From positions 1,470,129 to 1,534,128 of the forward strand of contig NZ_VMRJ01000001.1 of NCBI RefSeq assembly GCF_007713685.1: a DNA stretch of 64,000 nt, written 5' to 3'. The notes under the pieces are model-generated. The model made no database searches, had not been told where the DNA came from, and worked only from the letters and a program-made list of their open reading frames with translations. Origin of the DNA: Hymenobacter setariae. Lineage in GTDB: Bacteria; Bacteroidota; Bacteroidia; Cytophagales; Hymenobacteraceae. Made by a program: the position numbers and the translations under genes. Positions 51,075-59,792 of the stretch are shown piece by piece (the stretch's first letter is position 1; every line of letters begins with the position of its first letter).

Positions 51075-52508
51075 ATGACCACGCCCACGCTGCCCGACCT
51101 CCCCATTTTTCGCACTATTGCCGACGCGGCCCACGAGCTTGGCCAGCCGGCCTACGTCATCGGCGGCTATGTGCGCGACTTGGTCTTAAAACGAGGCAGC
51201 AAAGACATTGATGTCGTGACAGTAGGCGATGGCATTAAGCTGGCGCAGGCCGTAGGCAAAAGGTTGCCGGGCCGCGGCCGCGTCTCAGTATTTAAAAACT
51301 TCGGCACGGCTATGCTGCCTACCGAGGAAGCGGGCGAAATTGAGTTTGTGGGCGCCCGCAAGGAGAGCTACCGCTCCGATAGCCGCAAGCCCGAGGTCGA
51401 AGCCGGCACGCTCGAAGACGACTTGGCCCGCCGCGACTTCACTATCAACGCCCTAGGTCTCAGCCTCAATGCCGAGGACTTCGGCGCGCTCGTGGACCGC
51501 TACGATGGCATGAAGGACCTGGCCGCCAAGACCATCCGCACGCCCCTAGGTCCCGATATCACGTTCTCCGACGACCCGCTGCGCATGATGCGGGCCATCC
51601 GCTTTGCCTCGCAACTCAACTTTGACATCGAGCCCGATACCTACGATGCCATTGCCCGCAATAAAGAGCGTATTAAAATTGTGTCGCAGGAGCGCATCAC
51701 GATAGAGCTCAATAAAATTGTGGAGTCGCCAGTGCCCAGCTACGGCTTCAAGCTGCTGTTTCAAACAGGCTTGTTGCAGCTTATTTTTCCAAAAATGGCG
51801 CAGCTGTATGGCGTGGAAAAAGTTGGCCAGCATGCCCATAAGGATAACTTCTACCACACCCTGCAGGTACTCGACAACGTGGCGGCGGCTGGCGGCGACC
51901 TGTGGCTGCGTTGGGCGGCCATCTTGCACGACATTGCTAAGCCGGCCAGCAAGCGCCTCGACCCCAAAATCGGCTGGACCTTCCATGGCCACGAAGACAA
52001 AGGTGCCCGCTGGGTGCCGGGCATCTTCACCGACCTCAAACTGCCCCTAGGGGAGGAAATGCGTATGGTGCAGAAGCTGGTGCGCCTACACTTGCGCCCT
52101 ATTGCGCTGAGCAAGGAAATCGTGACTGACTCGGCCGTGCGCCGTTTGCTCTTCGAAGCCGGCGACGACATCGACCACCTCATGCTGCTCTGCCGAGCCG
52201 ACATCACCAGCAAAGACCACCAGCGCAAAGCGCGCTACCTGCGAAACTTCGACATTGTGGAGGAGAAGCTACGCGAAATCGAAGCTAAGGACCACCTCCG
52301 CAACTTTAAGCCCGTTATCACTGGCGAGGTCATCATGGAAACCTTTGGTCTTAAGCCCTCGCGCCAAGTGGGTGAGCTAAAAGAAGCGGTGCTTGAAGCT
52401 ATTCTGGAGGGCGAGGTGCCCAACGAGTGGGAGCCCGCCTACCAACTGCTGCTGGCGCGAGGTGAATCCTTAGGGCTAACAGCAGTAGCGAGGCTACCCC
52501 AACACTAG
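51075..52508 (+). CDS. cca: CCA tRNA nucleotidyltransferase with HD domain
   Basis: The 477-residue class II enzyme adds or repairs the 3'-CCA of tRNA. It shows the nucleotidyltransferase motif GGYVRD (30-35), the metal-binding DID (44-46), the RRDFTINA region (about 116-123), an RNA-binding head (DDPLRMMRAIRFASQL) and an HD hydrolase domain (AAILHDIAKP, HGHEDKGA). The TAG stop shares the palindrome CTAG (52505-52508) with the stop of the opposite-strand gene, so the genes overlap by 4 bp. Confidence 0.95.
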   Translation: MTTPTLPDLPIFRTIADAAHELGQPAYVIGGYVRDLVLKRGSKDIDVVTVGDGIKLAQAVGKRLPGRGRVSVFKNFGTAMLPTEEAGEIEFVGARKESYRSDSRKPEVEAGTLEDDLARRDFTINALGLSLNAEDFGALVDRYDGMKDLAAKTIRTPLGPDITFSDDPLRMMRAIRFASQLNFDIEPDTYDAIARNKERIKIVSQERITIELNKIVESPVPSYGFKLLFQTGLLQLIFPKMAQLYGVEKVGQHAHKDNFYHTLQVLDNVAAAGGDLWLRWAAILHDIAKPASKRLDPKIGWTFHGHEDKGARWVPGIFTDLKLPLGEEMRMVQKLVRLHLRPIALSKEIVTDSAVRRLLFEAGDDIDHLMLLCRADITSKDHQRKARYLRNFDIVEEKLREIEAKDHLRNFKPVITGEVIMETFGLKPSRQVGELKEAVLEAILEGEVPNEWEPAYQLLLARGESLGLTAVARLPQH

Positions 52509-54616
52509 GGCGTAAGCAACAATTTAGCGCTCTGCGCTCCGTTCCGCACCAGATACAAGCCTGGCGCTAGGCCAGCCGTTAGTATCTCGGCCGTACCATC
52601 CTCTTTGGTGGGCACTATAGCCAGCAACTGACCACGGGTATTCAGCAACTGAACGGTCTTGTCTGTGGCACCAGCTACCAGTACGATGGTGGCAGCTGCG
52701 GCTGGGCTAGGATAAACCTGTAGCTGTGCTGTAGCCGGGCCATCATTGCGCAGTGTGCATACTGGTGAATACGTGCCTTGGTTATTCGTATCCACTTGGT
52801 GCAGACGGTAATACACTAATTGCGCTGGGTAGAGATTCAGCTTAGCATCTGTGTATTGATAAGCATGAGCCTGCGCGCTAGTGCCCTGGCCTGATACCTG
52901 GGCAAGCGGAGTGAAGACGCGCCCATCGAGACTGAACTCGATAGTAAAATAAGCGTTGTTTTGCTCCGAGGCCGTACCCCAGCGTAGCAACGCCCCAGCC
53001 TGGGTCCGCTGCGCTGTGAAGCCTGTAAGCACCACTGGCAAAGGCCCCTCACTTATCTCAAAAGCGCCGACGCTGCTAGCCGTAGGGGCAGTTGGAAGCG
53101 GAGTATTAGCAAAGTCATGCGTGCCAGGGTCAACCTTAAATTCTGCCCACAGATTGATACCCGCCTGACGAAGCGGAGAACTGTACAAGGGGGCTTGGGC
53201 AAGGTTAGCGTTGGGCAGTTGGGGGTCATTGCTGATGCCCGTCAAGCGGCCATCAGACATCCGCTCTTGGCCGGTAGCGGCGCGAAAGGCAGCTAGGTCG
53301 TAATAGGCAGCACCGTTCCAGTTGATATAGAACGCTTGGTCGCTATTCCAGTAGCTATTTCCTTGTAAACTAAGGTTAACAGAGCAAATAGTACTAAATG
53401 CGGGCACACCGCCACTAGTTTTAAACACGTTATTACGAAAGCTCAGGTTAGTATAGTCGCAGCTCATCACTTTCACTGCCTTGGCTTGCGAGTTATCAGT
53501 AGCCGTGCCTAGCCGCACAGTATTGTTGTAGAAAGCTGCATTCACAATGCCACCGCTAGCACCCGATGACCACACCTCTAGGGCACCCTGGCTATTGCGG
53601 CGGGCATCGTTGTCACTCACATTGTAGCGCACTATCAGGTCATGCATTGCATAAGCTCCATAGTACTGCGAAAGCAAAAAACCGGGGCCACTATTATCGT
53701 GTGAGTAGTTGTACTGCATCACCGAGTTAGTGCAGCCCCCATCTAAGTCGAAACCCCCACCGTCGAACTGCGAGCCCGACTCATTGTGGTGCGCCTCAGA
53801 ATATTGAATCACAAGGTTATTGCAGCTGTAGCCCCAGATACCCGCCGGTCCGCCTGAGTAATTGCCATTAAGTGCACCATTGTGGTGCGCCAGGCAATGT
53901 TCAATCAGAGCACCATCAACGCCCGCTAGCACAATGCCGCTGCCAGTACTATGATTTCCCACCTCCGAACGGCCCGTAATATTATATGCTTGGCAGTTAG
54001 TCAAGTACCAATTATGGTGCGCCTTTAAAGCCTGCGAGCTAGAGGAAATACCACCTTCTCCAATGTCATGCGTCTTGCAGTAATTGAGACGCACATCAGA
54101 GTAGCCACTAGCGTTATTGTAGCTAAATATATTTATGCCCGAGTAAAGGTAGCCACTGACATCTAGACTGTCAAGGCGCAGATAGTTCAGGTTAGTATTA
54201 GGCGCATCCAGGTAAAATGTAACGCCTGATTCAACATTGGTAAGCTGCCCAGCACCCATAAATGTTAATCGTCGTAGCTCGATGCCAGCGCTATTGTAGC
54301 TGTAAAAGCCCGCTGAAGTGCCGCTGCTGATAGTAGCCTGCCCCACTCCGTATGAGCTTACTATTATGGGCTGGGCGGTAGTACCGGCACCTTGCAGCCA
54401 AATACTACCGCTGAACGTCTGGCCAGCCTCAAACAGAACACGGTCGCCAGGTTGAAAAGTCTGACTGTTCACCTTCCCAATAGTGCGCCAAGCTGTAGCC
54501 GCACTTGTACCCGGTTGCGTATCATCGCCAGTGGCACTGATAAAATATTTTGTTGCATTAGCCGAGCTATAGCAACTCATCAACGACATTAAAACAAAAA
54601 GTATTTTTTTAAACAT
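52505..54616 (-). CDS. Secreted right-handed beta-helix protein with T9SS sorting domain
   Basis: The 703-residue protein has a signal peptide (1-21, SCYSSANA), a DUF1565-like start (YFISATGDDTQPGTSAATAWRT) and parallel beta-helix coils to about residue 480 (repeated N/S/G-rich strands such as CQAYNITGRSEVGNHSTG and EAHHNESGSQFDGGGFDLDGG). An Ig-like segment (LTGFTAQRTQAGALLRW) precedes a T9SS C-terminal domain (LQVYPSPAAAATIVLV, VQLLNTRGQLLAI, AGLAPGLYLVRN). The fold suggests polysaccharide lyase or binding activity. It is more AT-rich than its neighbours and has no CCTAGG site, unlike almost every other gene of its size here, which suggests recent acquisition. Confidence 0.87.
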   Translation of the reverse strand: MFKKILFVLMSLMSCYSSANATKYFISATGDDTQPGTSAATAWRTIGKVNSQTFQPGDRVLFEAGQTFSGSIWLQGAGTTAQPIIVSSYGVGQATISSGTSAGFYSYNSAGIELRRLTFMGAGQLTNVESGVTFYLDAPNTNLNYLRLDSLDVSGYLYSGINIFSYNNASGYSDVRLNYCKTHDIGEGGISSSSQALKAHHNWYLTNCQAYNITGRSEVGNHSTGSGIVLAGVDGALIEHCLAHHNGALNGNYSGGPAGIWGYSCNNLVIQYSEAHHNESGSQFDGGGFDLDGGCTNSVMQYNYSHDNSGPGFLLSQYYGAYAMHDLIVRYNVSDNDARRNSQGALEVWSSGASGGIVNAAFYNNTVRLGTATDNSQAKAVKVMSCDYTNLSFRNNVFKTSGGVPAFSTICSVNLSLQGNSYWNSDQAFYINWNGAAYYDLAAFRAATGQERMSDGRLTGISNDPQLPNANLAQAPLYSSPLRQAGINLWAEFKVDPGTHDFANTPLPTAPTASSVGAFEISEGPLPVVLTGFTAQRTQAGALLRWGTASEQNNAYFTIEFSLDGRVFTPLAQVSGQGTSAQAHAYQYTDAKLNLYPAQLVYYRLHQVDTNNQGTYSPVCTLRNDGPATAQLQVYPSPAAAATIVLVAGATDKTVQLLNTRGQLLAIVPTKEDGTAEILTAGLAPGLYLVRNGAQSAKLLLTP

Positions 54617-55495
54617 ATTTGCACAAAAGAAAGGTGGGAAGGGAAGGATAAAGGCAAATATACCAATTACTTATAATAATTATCTTATCAATTTAAAGGC
54701 ATTGTCCAAACGGGTTAGGCCGGAAAGGATATAACCTATTTTTGCAATAAATGGCAAACCTGGAAGCTTCTTTGAAACAGCCAAAAGGCTACTTTGCTTC
54801 TATATAGTAGGTATCCAACTTATCGTGGTAGCCCACTTACCGGATAGCTCTCAAAAGAGTAATAGTTGCCCCTTTTCTCAGGCGTCTTAGGGCCAGCGTT
54901 CACCGCAATACTTAGGTGCGCTACGCCACTATATTCACCTTATTTGATGCCTGGTGAATGACTTAGAAATTTATTCTGAGTTCGTTAGCCGCCTTGTCTT
55001 AGACATTAAGCGTCACAGTATTCCATGAGAAACCCGTTATAGGCAATTACCTATAAATCAATTAATTATTCATTAAGAAACATGCTTCAGCTAAGAGCCA
55101 GCGTATGTTGCTTACTGCCCTGCAAACGCAGTTCTTACGCTGACTACGCTAAGGCTTAACACTGTTTTTTCCCACTTACAAAGAGAACTAGGAGCTTGGC
55201 GTGCGCTGTGAAACCGGCGCTCTTTCTTATAATATTCACTTAATAACTTATTGCCTACTAGAATCTTTAATGTCTATTTATATTTAGCGTATAAACACAA
55301 AATTTTTACAAAGAATAATAAACATATTTATATTATTTAACATTGATTTATAAAAACCTATGACAGAGCAGTATTTTTATTTATTACTGTTCATCATAAT
55401 CAAATCAATATAAATCACTGTATTTTTTATATTCGATATGTGAGCTTATGTTCAATCGCAAGCTTATCGTTTCCAAATAGCTCGTTAGAAGCTAA

Positions 55496-55666
55496 GGCAC
55501 CTATGCTAATCGAAAGGCTAGAAAAGCCGTTCTCGATGCTATTTTAGATGGCGATTGCCTGCCGAATGGGTACCAGCCTGAATATATTACTCCCGCGCGG
55601 CACAACTCAGTAGCAGGGGACTTTCACTGCGCAAGTGCATTGACTTATTCGCTTGCAGTATAAAAG
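55496..55666 (+). pseudogene. Possible remnant of a CCA-transferase C-terminus
   Basis: Between in-frame stops, the frame reads ARKAVLDAILDGDCLPNG then YQPEYI. This parallels the end of cca in this window (LKEAVLEAILEGEVPNE then WEPAYQLL). Over the core, 22 of 29 bases match, with changes mainly at third codon positions, the pattern of once-coding DNA. The frame begins after a stop and has no start codon or upstream CCA domains, so it would be a dead fragment. The match is short and could be chance. Confidence 0.4.
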
Positions 55667-55767
55667 CCTAAACTTTACCATTCTGACTATAAACTCACTA
55701 TCCTCGCGCTGGCTTACTTAGGTGGCCAGCACAGCTAGCTGGCTTCGCGAACCTCGCCAGCTACGCC

Positions 55768-55776
55768 TAATTTTGC
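55768..55776 (+). promoter_or_regulatory. -7 element directly before hldA
   Basis: TAATTTTGC followed by CCC and ATG gives a spacing of 3 nt, as for cca. Confidence 0.6.
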
Positions 55777-55779
55777 CCC

Positions 55780-56775
55780 ATGCCTGCCCCTACCCCACTC
55801 GCCACGCTCTTTCAACAATTCGACAAGCTGCACGTCCTCATCGTAGGCGATGTCATGGTCGATGCCTACGTGTGGGGCCGCGCCAGTCGTCTCTCCCCCG
55901 AGGCGCCAGTGCCTGTAGTGAATGTGGAGCGCAACGAGCAGCGCCTTGGAGGGGCGGCCAACGTAGCCCTCAACGTGCAAGCCCTAGGGGCCACGCCGCT
56001 GCTATGCTCGGTGGTAGGCGACGACCAGGGCGGCGACCAGCTGCTGGGCCTACTACACACCCATCACCTACCCGCTGATGGCATCGTCCGTAGCGCGCAC
56101 CGCCCTACTACCTTCAAGCAACGCATTCTGGCTCACGGCCAGCAGTTGGTGCGCATCGACTCGGAGGTTGAAACCAACCTCAATACCGAGGAAGCCACCC
56201 AGCTACTAAGCGCCTTCGATGACCTGCTGCCCCGCGCCGACGTGGTTATTTTTGAAGACTACGACAAAGGAGTACTCAGCGAAGCTGTTATCAACCAATG
56301 CATTGCCCGCGCCCGCGAGCGCGGCGTGCCCACGGTGGTAGACCCCAAGAAAAAGAATTTTCTGGCCTATCAGCACTGCACGCTGTTCAAGCCAAATCTG
56401 AAAGAATTACGCGAGGGCTTGAAGCTTGAGTTTGGTACGCCCGACGCGGACCGCTCTGGCTTCGAAGCGGCTGTAGCCCGCTTGCGCGAGGTGCTATCAC
56501 CCGAAATTGTGCTGGTAACACTGTCCGAGTACGGTGTATTTGCCCAGCAACGCAACGAAAAAACATACATACCGGCTCACTTACGCACTATTTCCGACGT
56601 GTCGGGTGCGGGCGATACGGTTATCAGCATCGCGGCGTGCTGCGTGGCACTAGGCCAGCCGGCCGCCTTCACTGCCGCACTAGCTAACCTAGGCGGCGGC
56701 CTAGTGTGCGAGCAAGTAGGCGTGGTGCCCATTGAGAAGCAGCGGCTGCTACAAGAGGCGACTAATCTGCTGTAG
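55780..56775 (+). CDS. hldA: D-glycero-beta-D-manno-heptose-7-phosphate kinase
   Basis: The 331-residue PfkB-fold sugar kinase phosphorylates heptose 7-phosphate at C1 on the way to ADP-heptose for the LPS core. It has VGDVMVDAYVWGRASRLSPE (about 23-42), GGAANVALN, the DPKKKNF and KPNLKEL segments and the catalytic anion-hole motif SGAGDT with Asp279. The RfaE C-terminal nucleotidyltransferase domain is absent, so it is the split kinase form. It complements kdsB in LPS synthesis. Confidence 0.92.
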   Translation: MPAPTPLATLFQQFDKLHVLIVGDVMVDAYVWGRASRLSPEAPVPVVNVERNEQRLGGAANVALNVQALGATPLLCSVVGDDQGGDQLLGLLHTHHLPADGIVRSAHRPTTFKQRILAHGQQLVRIDSEVETNLNTEEATQLLSAFDDLLPRADVVIFEDYDKGVLSEAVINQCIARARERGVPTVVDPKKKNFLAYQHCTLFKPNLKELREGLKLEFGTPDADRSGFEAAVARLREVLSPEIVLVTLSEYGVFAQQRNEKTYIPAHLRTISDVSGAGDTVISIAACCVALGQPAAFTAALANLGGGLVCEQVGVVPIEKQRLLQEATNLL

Positions 56776-56796
56776 CCTGTACTCTCACAGTTTAAG

Positions 56797-57351
56797 CTAC
56801 ACTAAGCTTTTGACTACCCGCGCCGGGTTGCCTACCGCCAGCGAATAGGCTGGTATATCCCTGGTTACCACCGACCCAGCGCCAATCACACAGCCATCGC
56901 CGATGGTTACGCCGGGGCAGACGATAGCACCGCCCCCAAACCAGCAGTCGCTGCCAATGGTAATGGGCCGGGCAAGCTCTAGAGTGCGGCGCACCACGGC
57001 ATCGAGCGGGTGCGTGGCAGCGTAGAGCTGCACACCGGGCCCAAACAATACGTTGGAGCCGATGGTGATGAGCGCCGCGTCGAGCACTACACAGTTGACA
57101 TTAAAATACACGTTGTCGCCGCAGCGAATATGGCGGCCGTAGTCGCAATGAAAAGGCGGTTCTACCCACAGGTTTTTGCCGGCGTGCGGTAGTAACTCGG
57201 CCAGGATGCCTCGGGCCGCGTCGCCTACCACGTACTCCGTCACGTTGAGACGGTGCAGCAGGCGTTTGGTGCGGGTGCGGGCGGCTACTAGGGCGGGGTC
57301 GAAAGCGGCGTAGAGCTCGCCGGCCAGCATTTTTTCTTCTTCGCTGCGCAT
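56797..57351 (-). CDS. Maltose/galactoside-type sugar O-acetyltransferase
   Basis: The 184-residue left-handed beta-helix enzyme has a Mac N-terminal segment (MRSEEEKMLAGELYAAFDPAL), the catalytic His in YAATHPLD and hexapeptide repeats (ITIGSDCWFGGGAIVCPGVTIGDGCVIGAGSVVTRDIP). It transfers acetyl from acetyl-CoA to a sugar 6-OH. The start is the ATG at 57351; the open frame extends further upstream over the neighbour. It lies 17 bp after the small membrane protein gene, in a PhnA-type / membrane protein / acetyltransferase operon. Confidence 0.9.
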   Translation of the reverse strand: MRSEEEKMLAGELYAAFDPALVAARTRTKRLLHRLNVTEYVVGDAARGILAELLPHAGKNLWVEPPFHCDYGRHIRCGDNVYFNVNCVVLDAALITIGSNVLFGPGVQLYAATHPLDAVVRRTLELARPITIGSDCWFGGGAIVCPGVTIGDGCVIGAGSVVTRDIPAYSLAVGNPARVVKSLV

Positions 57352-57368
57352 AAGCAAAATGACCGGAC

Positions 57369-57578
57369 TTAGGGCCGCTGAAACTGCGCCACCAGCCACA
57401 GCACGGCCAGCAGCACGATGGGCGTGGTGATGATAGACGTCATGGCGGTGGCAATAACTACGACGGTCTCCGCCGCGAAGAGCCGCCGAAACAACCGCCG
57501 CCACAGCAGAAAGAGGCCGCCCGAAATCACTAGCGACAGCACGTAGAAGCCAATGCCGCCCGGTTGTATTGCTTCCAT
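57369..57578 (-). CDS. Small two-helix membrane protein
   Basis: The 69-residue protein has two hydrophobic helices (about 9-25, YVLSLVISGGLFLLW, and 40-65) split by a basic turn (RRLFRRLF). No family recognised. It lies 6 bp after the PhnA-type gene and 17 bp before the acetyltransferase gene, which supports it being real and co-transcribed. Confidence 0.65.
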   Translation of the reverse strand: MEAIQPGGIGFYVLSLVISGGLFLLWRRLFRRLFAAETVVVIATAMTSIITTPIVLLAVLWLVAQFQRP

Positions 57579-57584
57579 CCTAGG

Positions 57585-57794
57585 TTATACTTTTTTCAAA
57601 AACTCGGCTTTAAGTACCATGGTGCTACCTCCGGCGCGCCCCTCAATCTCGGCTGGCGAGTTGGTAAGGCGAATATTTTTCACCAATGTGCCGCGCTTCA
57701 ATGTCTGCGACGAGCCTTTGACCTTAAGGTCTTTGATGAGGGTGACTGAATCGCCTTCGGCGAGCAGGTTGCCGTTGCTGTCTTTTACGTCCAT
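57585..57794 (-). CDS. PhnA C-terminal-domain protein
   Basis: The 69-residue protein covers only the C-terminal PhnA/YjdM domain ([44 protein letters not shown]). The zinc ribbon found in full-length PhnA is absent. Despite its name, PhnA/YjdM is not part of phosphonate lyase; its role is unclear. It begins a three-gene operon. Confidence 0.87.
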   Translation of the reverse strand: MDVKDSNGNLLAEGDSVTLIKDLKVKGSSQTLKRGTLVKNIRLTNSPAEIEGRAGGSTMVLKAEFLKKV

Positions 57795-57947
57795 ACTAAT
57801 GGAAAGCCTTTAAACTGGTTCTACCGTTGCACTGAGCTTGCCAGCGCACTTCGCCTGCTCGCTGCTAGCACTCTCACTGCTCCACGCGCGGTGCTTCGAC
57901 AAGCTCAGCACAACATAGCTAGAATAACGCAACTAACTATGCGCAGA

Positions 57948-58973
57948 CTACCCCTGCCACGCCTTCACCGTTTCCACGAATACCTTCACGTTGTCGGGAT
58001 TGGTATCGGGGTACACGCCGTGGCCTAGGTTGGCGATGTGGGGGCCGCCGGCAAACTCGGCCAGCATAGCCTGGGTAGCGGCGCGCACCTGGTCGGGCGT
58101 GCCGTAGAGGGCGCAGGGGTCTAGGTTGCCTTGCAGAGTTTTGCCGGGGGCTTGCTGCCGGGCCTGAGCCGGCGACTGGTTCCAGTCGAGGCCGATGGTA
58201 CGGGCGGGCGACTTAGCAAAATCCTCCACGGCCCACCACGCACCTTTGGCAAACACTGTGACCGGTACTAGCGGTGCCAGCGCCGCGCTGATGCGGTTGA
58301 TGTAGGCCGTCGAAAACTCGGCGTAGTGCGCGGGCGGCAGGATGCCGGCCCACGAGTCGAAAATCTGCACGATATCGGCGCCGGCCGCTACCTGCGCTTG
58401 CAGATAGGCGATGGTCGTAACGGTAATTTTCTCTAACAGCTGGTGCGCCAGTGCAGGCTCCTGATAGAGCATGCGGCGGGCTTTGCTGAAGGTTTTGGAG
58501 CCGTGGCCCTCTACCATATACGCCAGGATGGTCCAGGGCGCACCCGCAAAACCGATGAGCGGCACACGGCCATTCAGTTCGCGCTTGGTGATGCGCAGGG
58601 CTTCGAGCACGTACCCTAAGTGCTCTTCGGGGTTGGCTACGCGCAGCTTTTCAACATCGGCAGCGCTCTTTACCACCTCCGGGAAGAGCGGGCCGCGAGC
58701 TTCTACCATCTCGTAGGTGAGGCCCATAGCCTCGGGCACCACCAGAATGTCGGAGAAAATGATGGCTGCATCCACATCGAGCGCATCGACGGGCTGAATC
58801 GTGACTTCGGCAGCCAGCGCGGGCGTTTCAACCAGCTCTTTGAAGCCTGAGAGGCGGCCGCGCAGTTCGCGATACTGGGGCAGGATGCGACCGGCTTGGC
58901 GCATAAGCCACACGGGCGTGCGCTCGGTAGTTTCGCCTTTGGCGGCGCGGAGGAGTATATCGTTTTTCAGCAT
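57948..58973 (-). CDS. hemE: Uroporphyrinogen decarboxylase
   Basis: HemE decarboxylates the four acetate side chains of uroporphyrinogen III to coproporphyrinogen III in haem synthesis. The 341-residue product has the N-terminal signature [19 protein letters not shown] (about 20-38), the catalytic Asp in [30 protein letters not shown] and the C-terminal [16 protein letters not shown] -7 element is 9 nt before the ATG. It has no neighbouring hem gene. Confidence 0.96.
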   Translation of the reverse strand: MLKNDILLRAAKGETTERTPVWLMRQAGRILPQYRELRGRLSGFKELVETPALAAEVTIQPVDALDVDAAIIFSDILVVPEAMGLTYEMVEARGPLFPEVVKSAADVEKLRVANPEEHLGYVLEALRITKRELNGRVPLIGFAGAPWTILAYMVEGHGSKTFSKARRMLYQEPALAHQLLEKITVTTIAYLQAQVAAGADIVQIFDSWAGILPPAHYAEFSTAYINRISAALAPLVPVTVFAKGAWWAVEDFAKSPARTIGLDWNQSPAQARQQAPGKTLQGNLDPCALYGTPDQVRAATQAMLAEFAGGPHIANLGHGVYPDTNPDNVKVFVETVKAWQG

Positions 58974-58982
58974 AAAGTGGCC

Positions 58983-58991
58983 GCAAAAGTA
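58983..58991 (-). promoter_or_regulatory. -7 element before hemE
   Basis: On the minus strand TACTTTTGC is an exact TAnnTTTG match ending 9 nt before the hemE ATG. Confidence 0.6.
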
Positions 58992-59006
58992 CGGCCGCCC
59001 CGCCGC

Positions 59007-59627
59007 CTACCTCGTCAAACCCGGAAATAATGCCCCAATAGCCGACGCGAAGAAATTCACGCCAATAGCCAGCGTGATAAAGCCCATGATGCGGGCCAGC
59101 GCTGCCATGCCCGGCCGACCCAGCAGCCGCGTAAGCCGCAATGACGAGAGCAGCACCACGAAGCTGGCCAGCGCCACCAAGCCAAAGCCTAGAATGGTCA
59201 TGGCCTTGTCGTAGTATGTAGGCCGAATGAGACCAATGCAAATGGCCATCGAGCCCGGCCCCGAGAGCATGGGCATGGCCAGGGGCGTAAAGCTGATGTC
59301 GTCTTTATGCGCGCTTTCCTCTAGCGTGGCGGGCCCTACCCGGTCACGGTTGGCACCCGGCGTGAGCAGGTCGAAGGCCGAACGCATCAGCAAAATCCCC
59401 CCCGCTATGCGCAGGTGCTGAATACTGATGCCAAAGAAGTTCAGAATGTATTGCCCGCCTAGGTACGCTACGCTCAGAATAGCCACCATATAGAGACACG
59501 CCCGCAAAGCCGTCTGCATACGGTCGGTGCCGCTATCGTTGCTCGTCAGGGTCAGAAACACGGGCATCGCCCCGAAGGGGTTGACTACCGAGAATATAGT
59601 AGTGAAGGTGGCAATCAGAACTTCCAT
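59007..59627 (-). CDS. MarC-family integral membrane protein
   Basis: The 206-residue protein has six transmembrane helices and the MarC landmarks: SVVNPFGAMPVFLTLT at the N-terminus, RIAGGILLMRSAFDLL, and FTPLAMPMLSGPGSMAICIGL in the middle. Function remains unknown despite the historical multiple-antibiotic-resistance name. I chose the ATG at 59627; the promoter element ends 3 nt before it, which excludes the longer frame. Confidence 0.9.
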   Translation of the reverse strand: MEVLIATFTTIFSVVNPFGAMPVFLTLTSNDSGTDRMQTALRACLYMVAILSVAYLGGQYILNFFGISIQHLRIAGGILLMRSAFDLLTPGANRDRVGPATLEESAHKDDISFTPLAMPMLSGPGSMAICIGLIRPTYYDKAMTILGFGLVALASFVVLLSSLRLTRLLGRPGMAALARIMGFITLAIGVNFFASAIGALFPGLTR

Positions 59628-59630
59628 GCG

Positions 59631-59639
59631 GCAAAGGTA
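59631..59639 (-). promoter_or_regulatory. -7 element directly before the MarC-family start
   Basis: The minus strand reads TACCTTTGCCGCATG: an exact TAnnTTTG element, CGC, then the start codon. This is the same arrangement as at kptA. Confidence 0.62.
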
Positions 59640-59779
59640 TGCGGGAGCCAACGGGTTGGAGCGTGGTAATTAAGGGCGTAACAATAGAATACAAAACGAA
59701 ATAACTTTCCTTATTTCGGCGCTTTAAACCCCACAGTAGCGCTGCTTGCTGCTTACTATTTTCCCGCTACTGCTTCTGC

Positions 59780-59788
59780 TACCTTTGC
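59780..59788 (+). promoter_or_regulatory. -7 element that supports the GTG start of the EEP gene
   Basis: TACCTTTGC ends 4 nt before the GTG at 59793; this spacing repeats that of cca and so supports the GTG start. Confidence 0.58.
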
Positions 59789-59792
59789 TTCT

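Larger units (their letters stand above)
54617..55779. other. AT-rich gene desert of about 1.16 kb
   Basis: No intact gene is supported on either strand; all frames are broken by stops. 54617-54720 and 55240-55440 are especially AT-rich. 55493-55650 includes a short open stretch that resembles the end of cca (listed separately). No CCTAGG is present. The hldA promoter element lies at its right edge. Confidence 0.65.

Noticed and set aside
57840-57920. Possible repeat with GTGCTTCGACAAGCTCAGCAC
   Set aside because: It resembles a sequence seen in many bacterial genomes and has a weak 5-bp dyad, but the arms are too short to support a defined element from this window.
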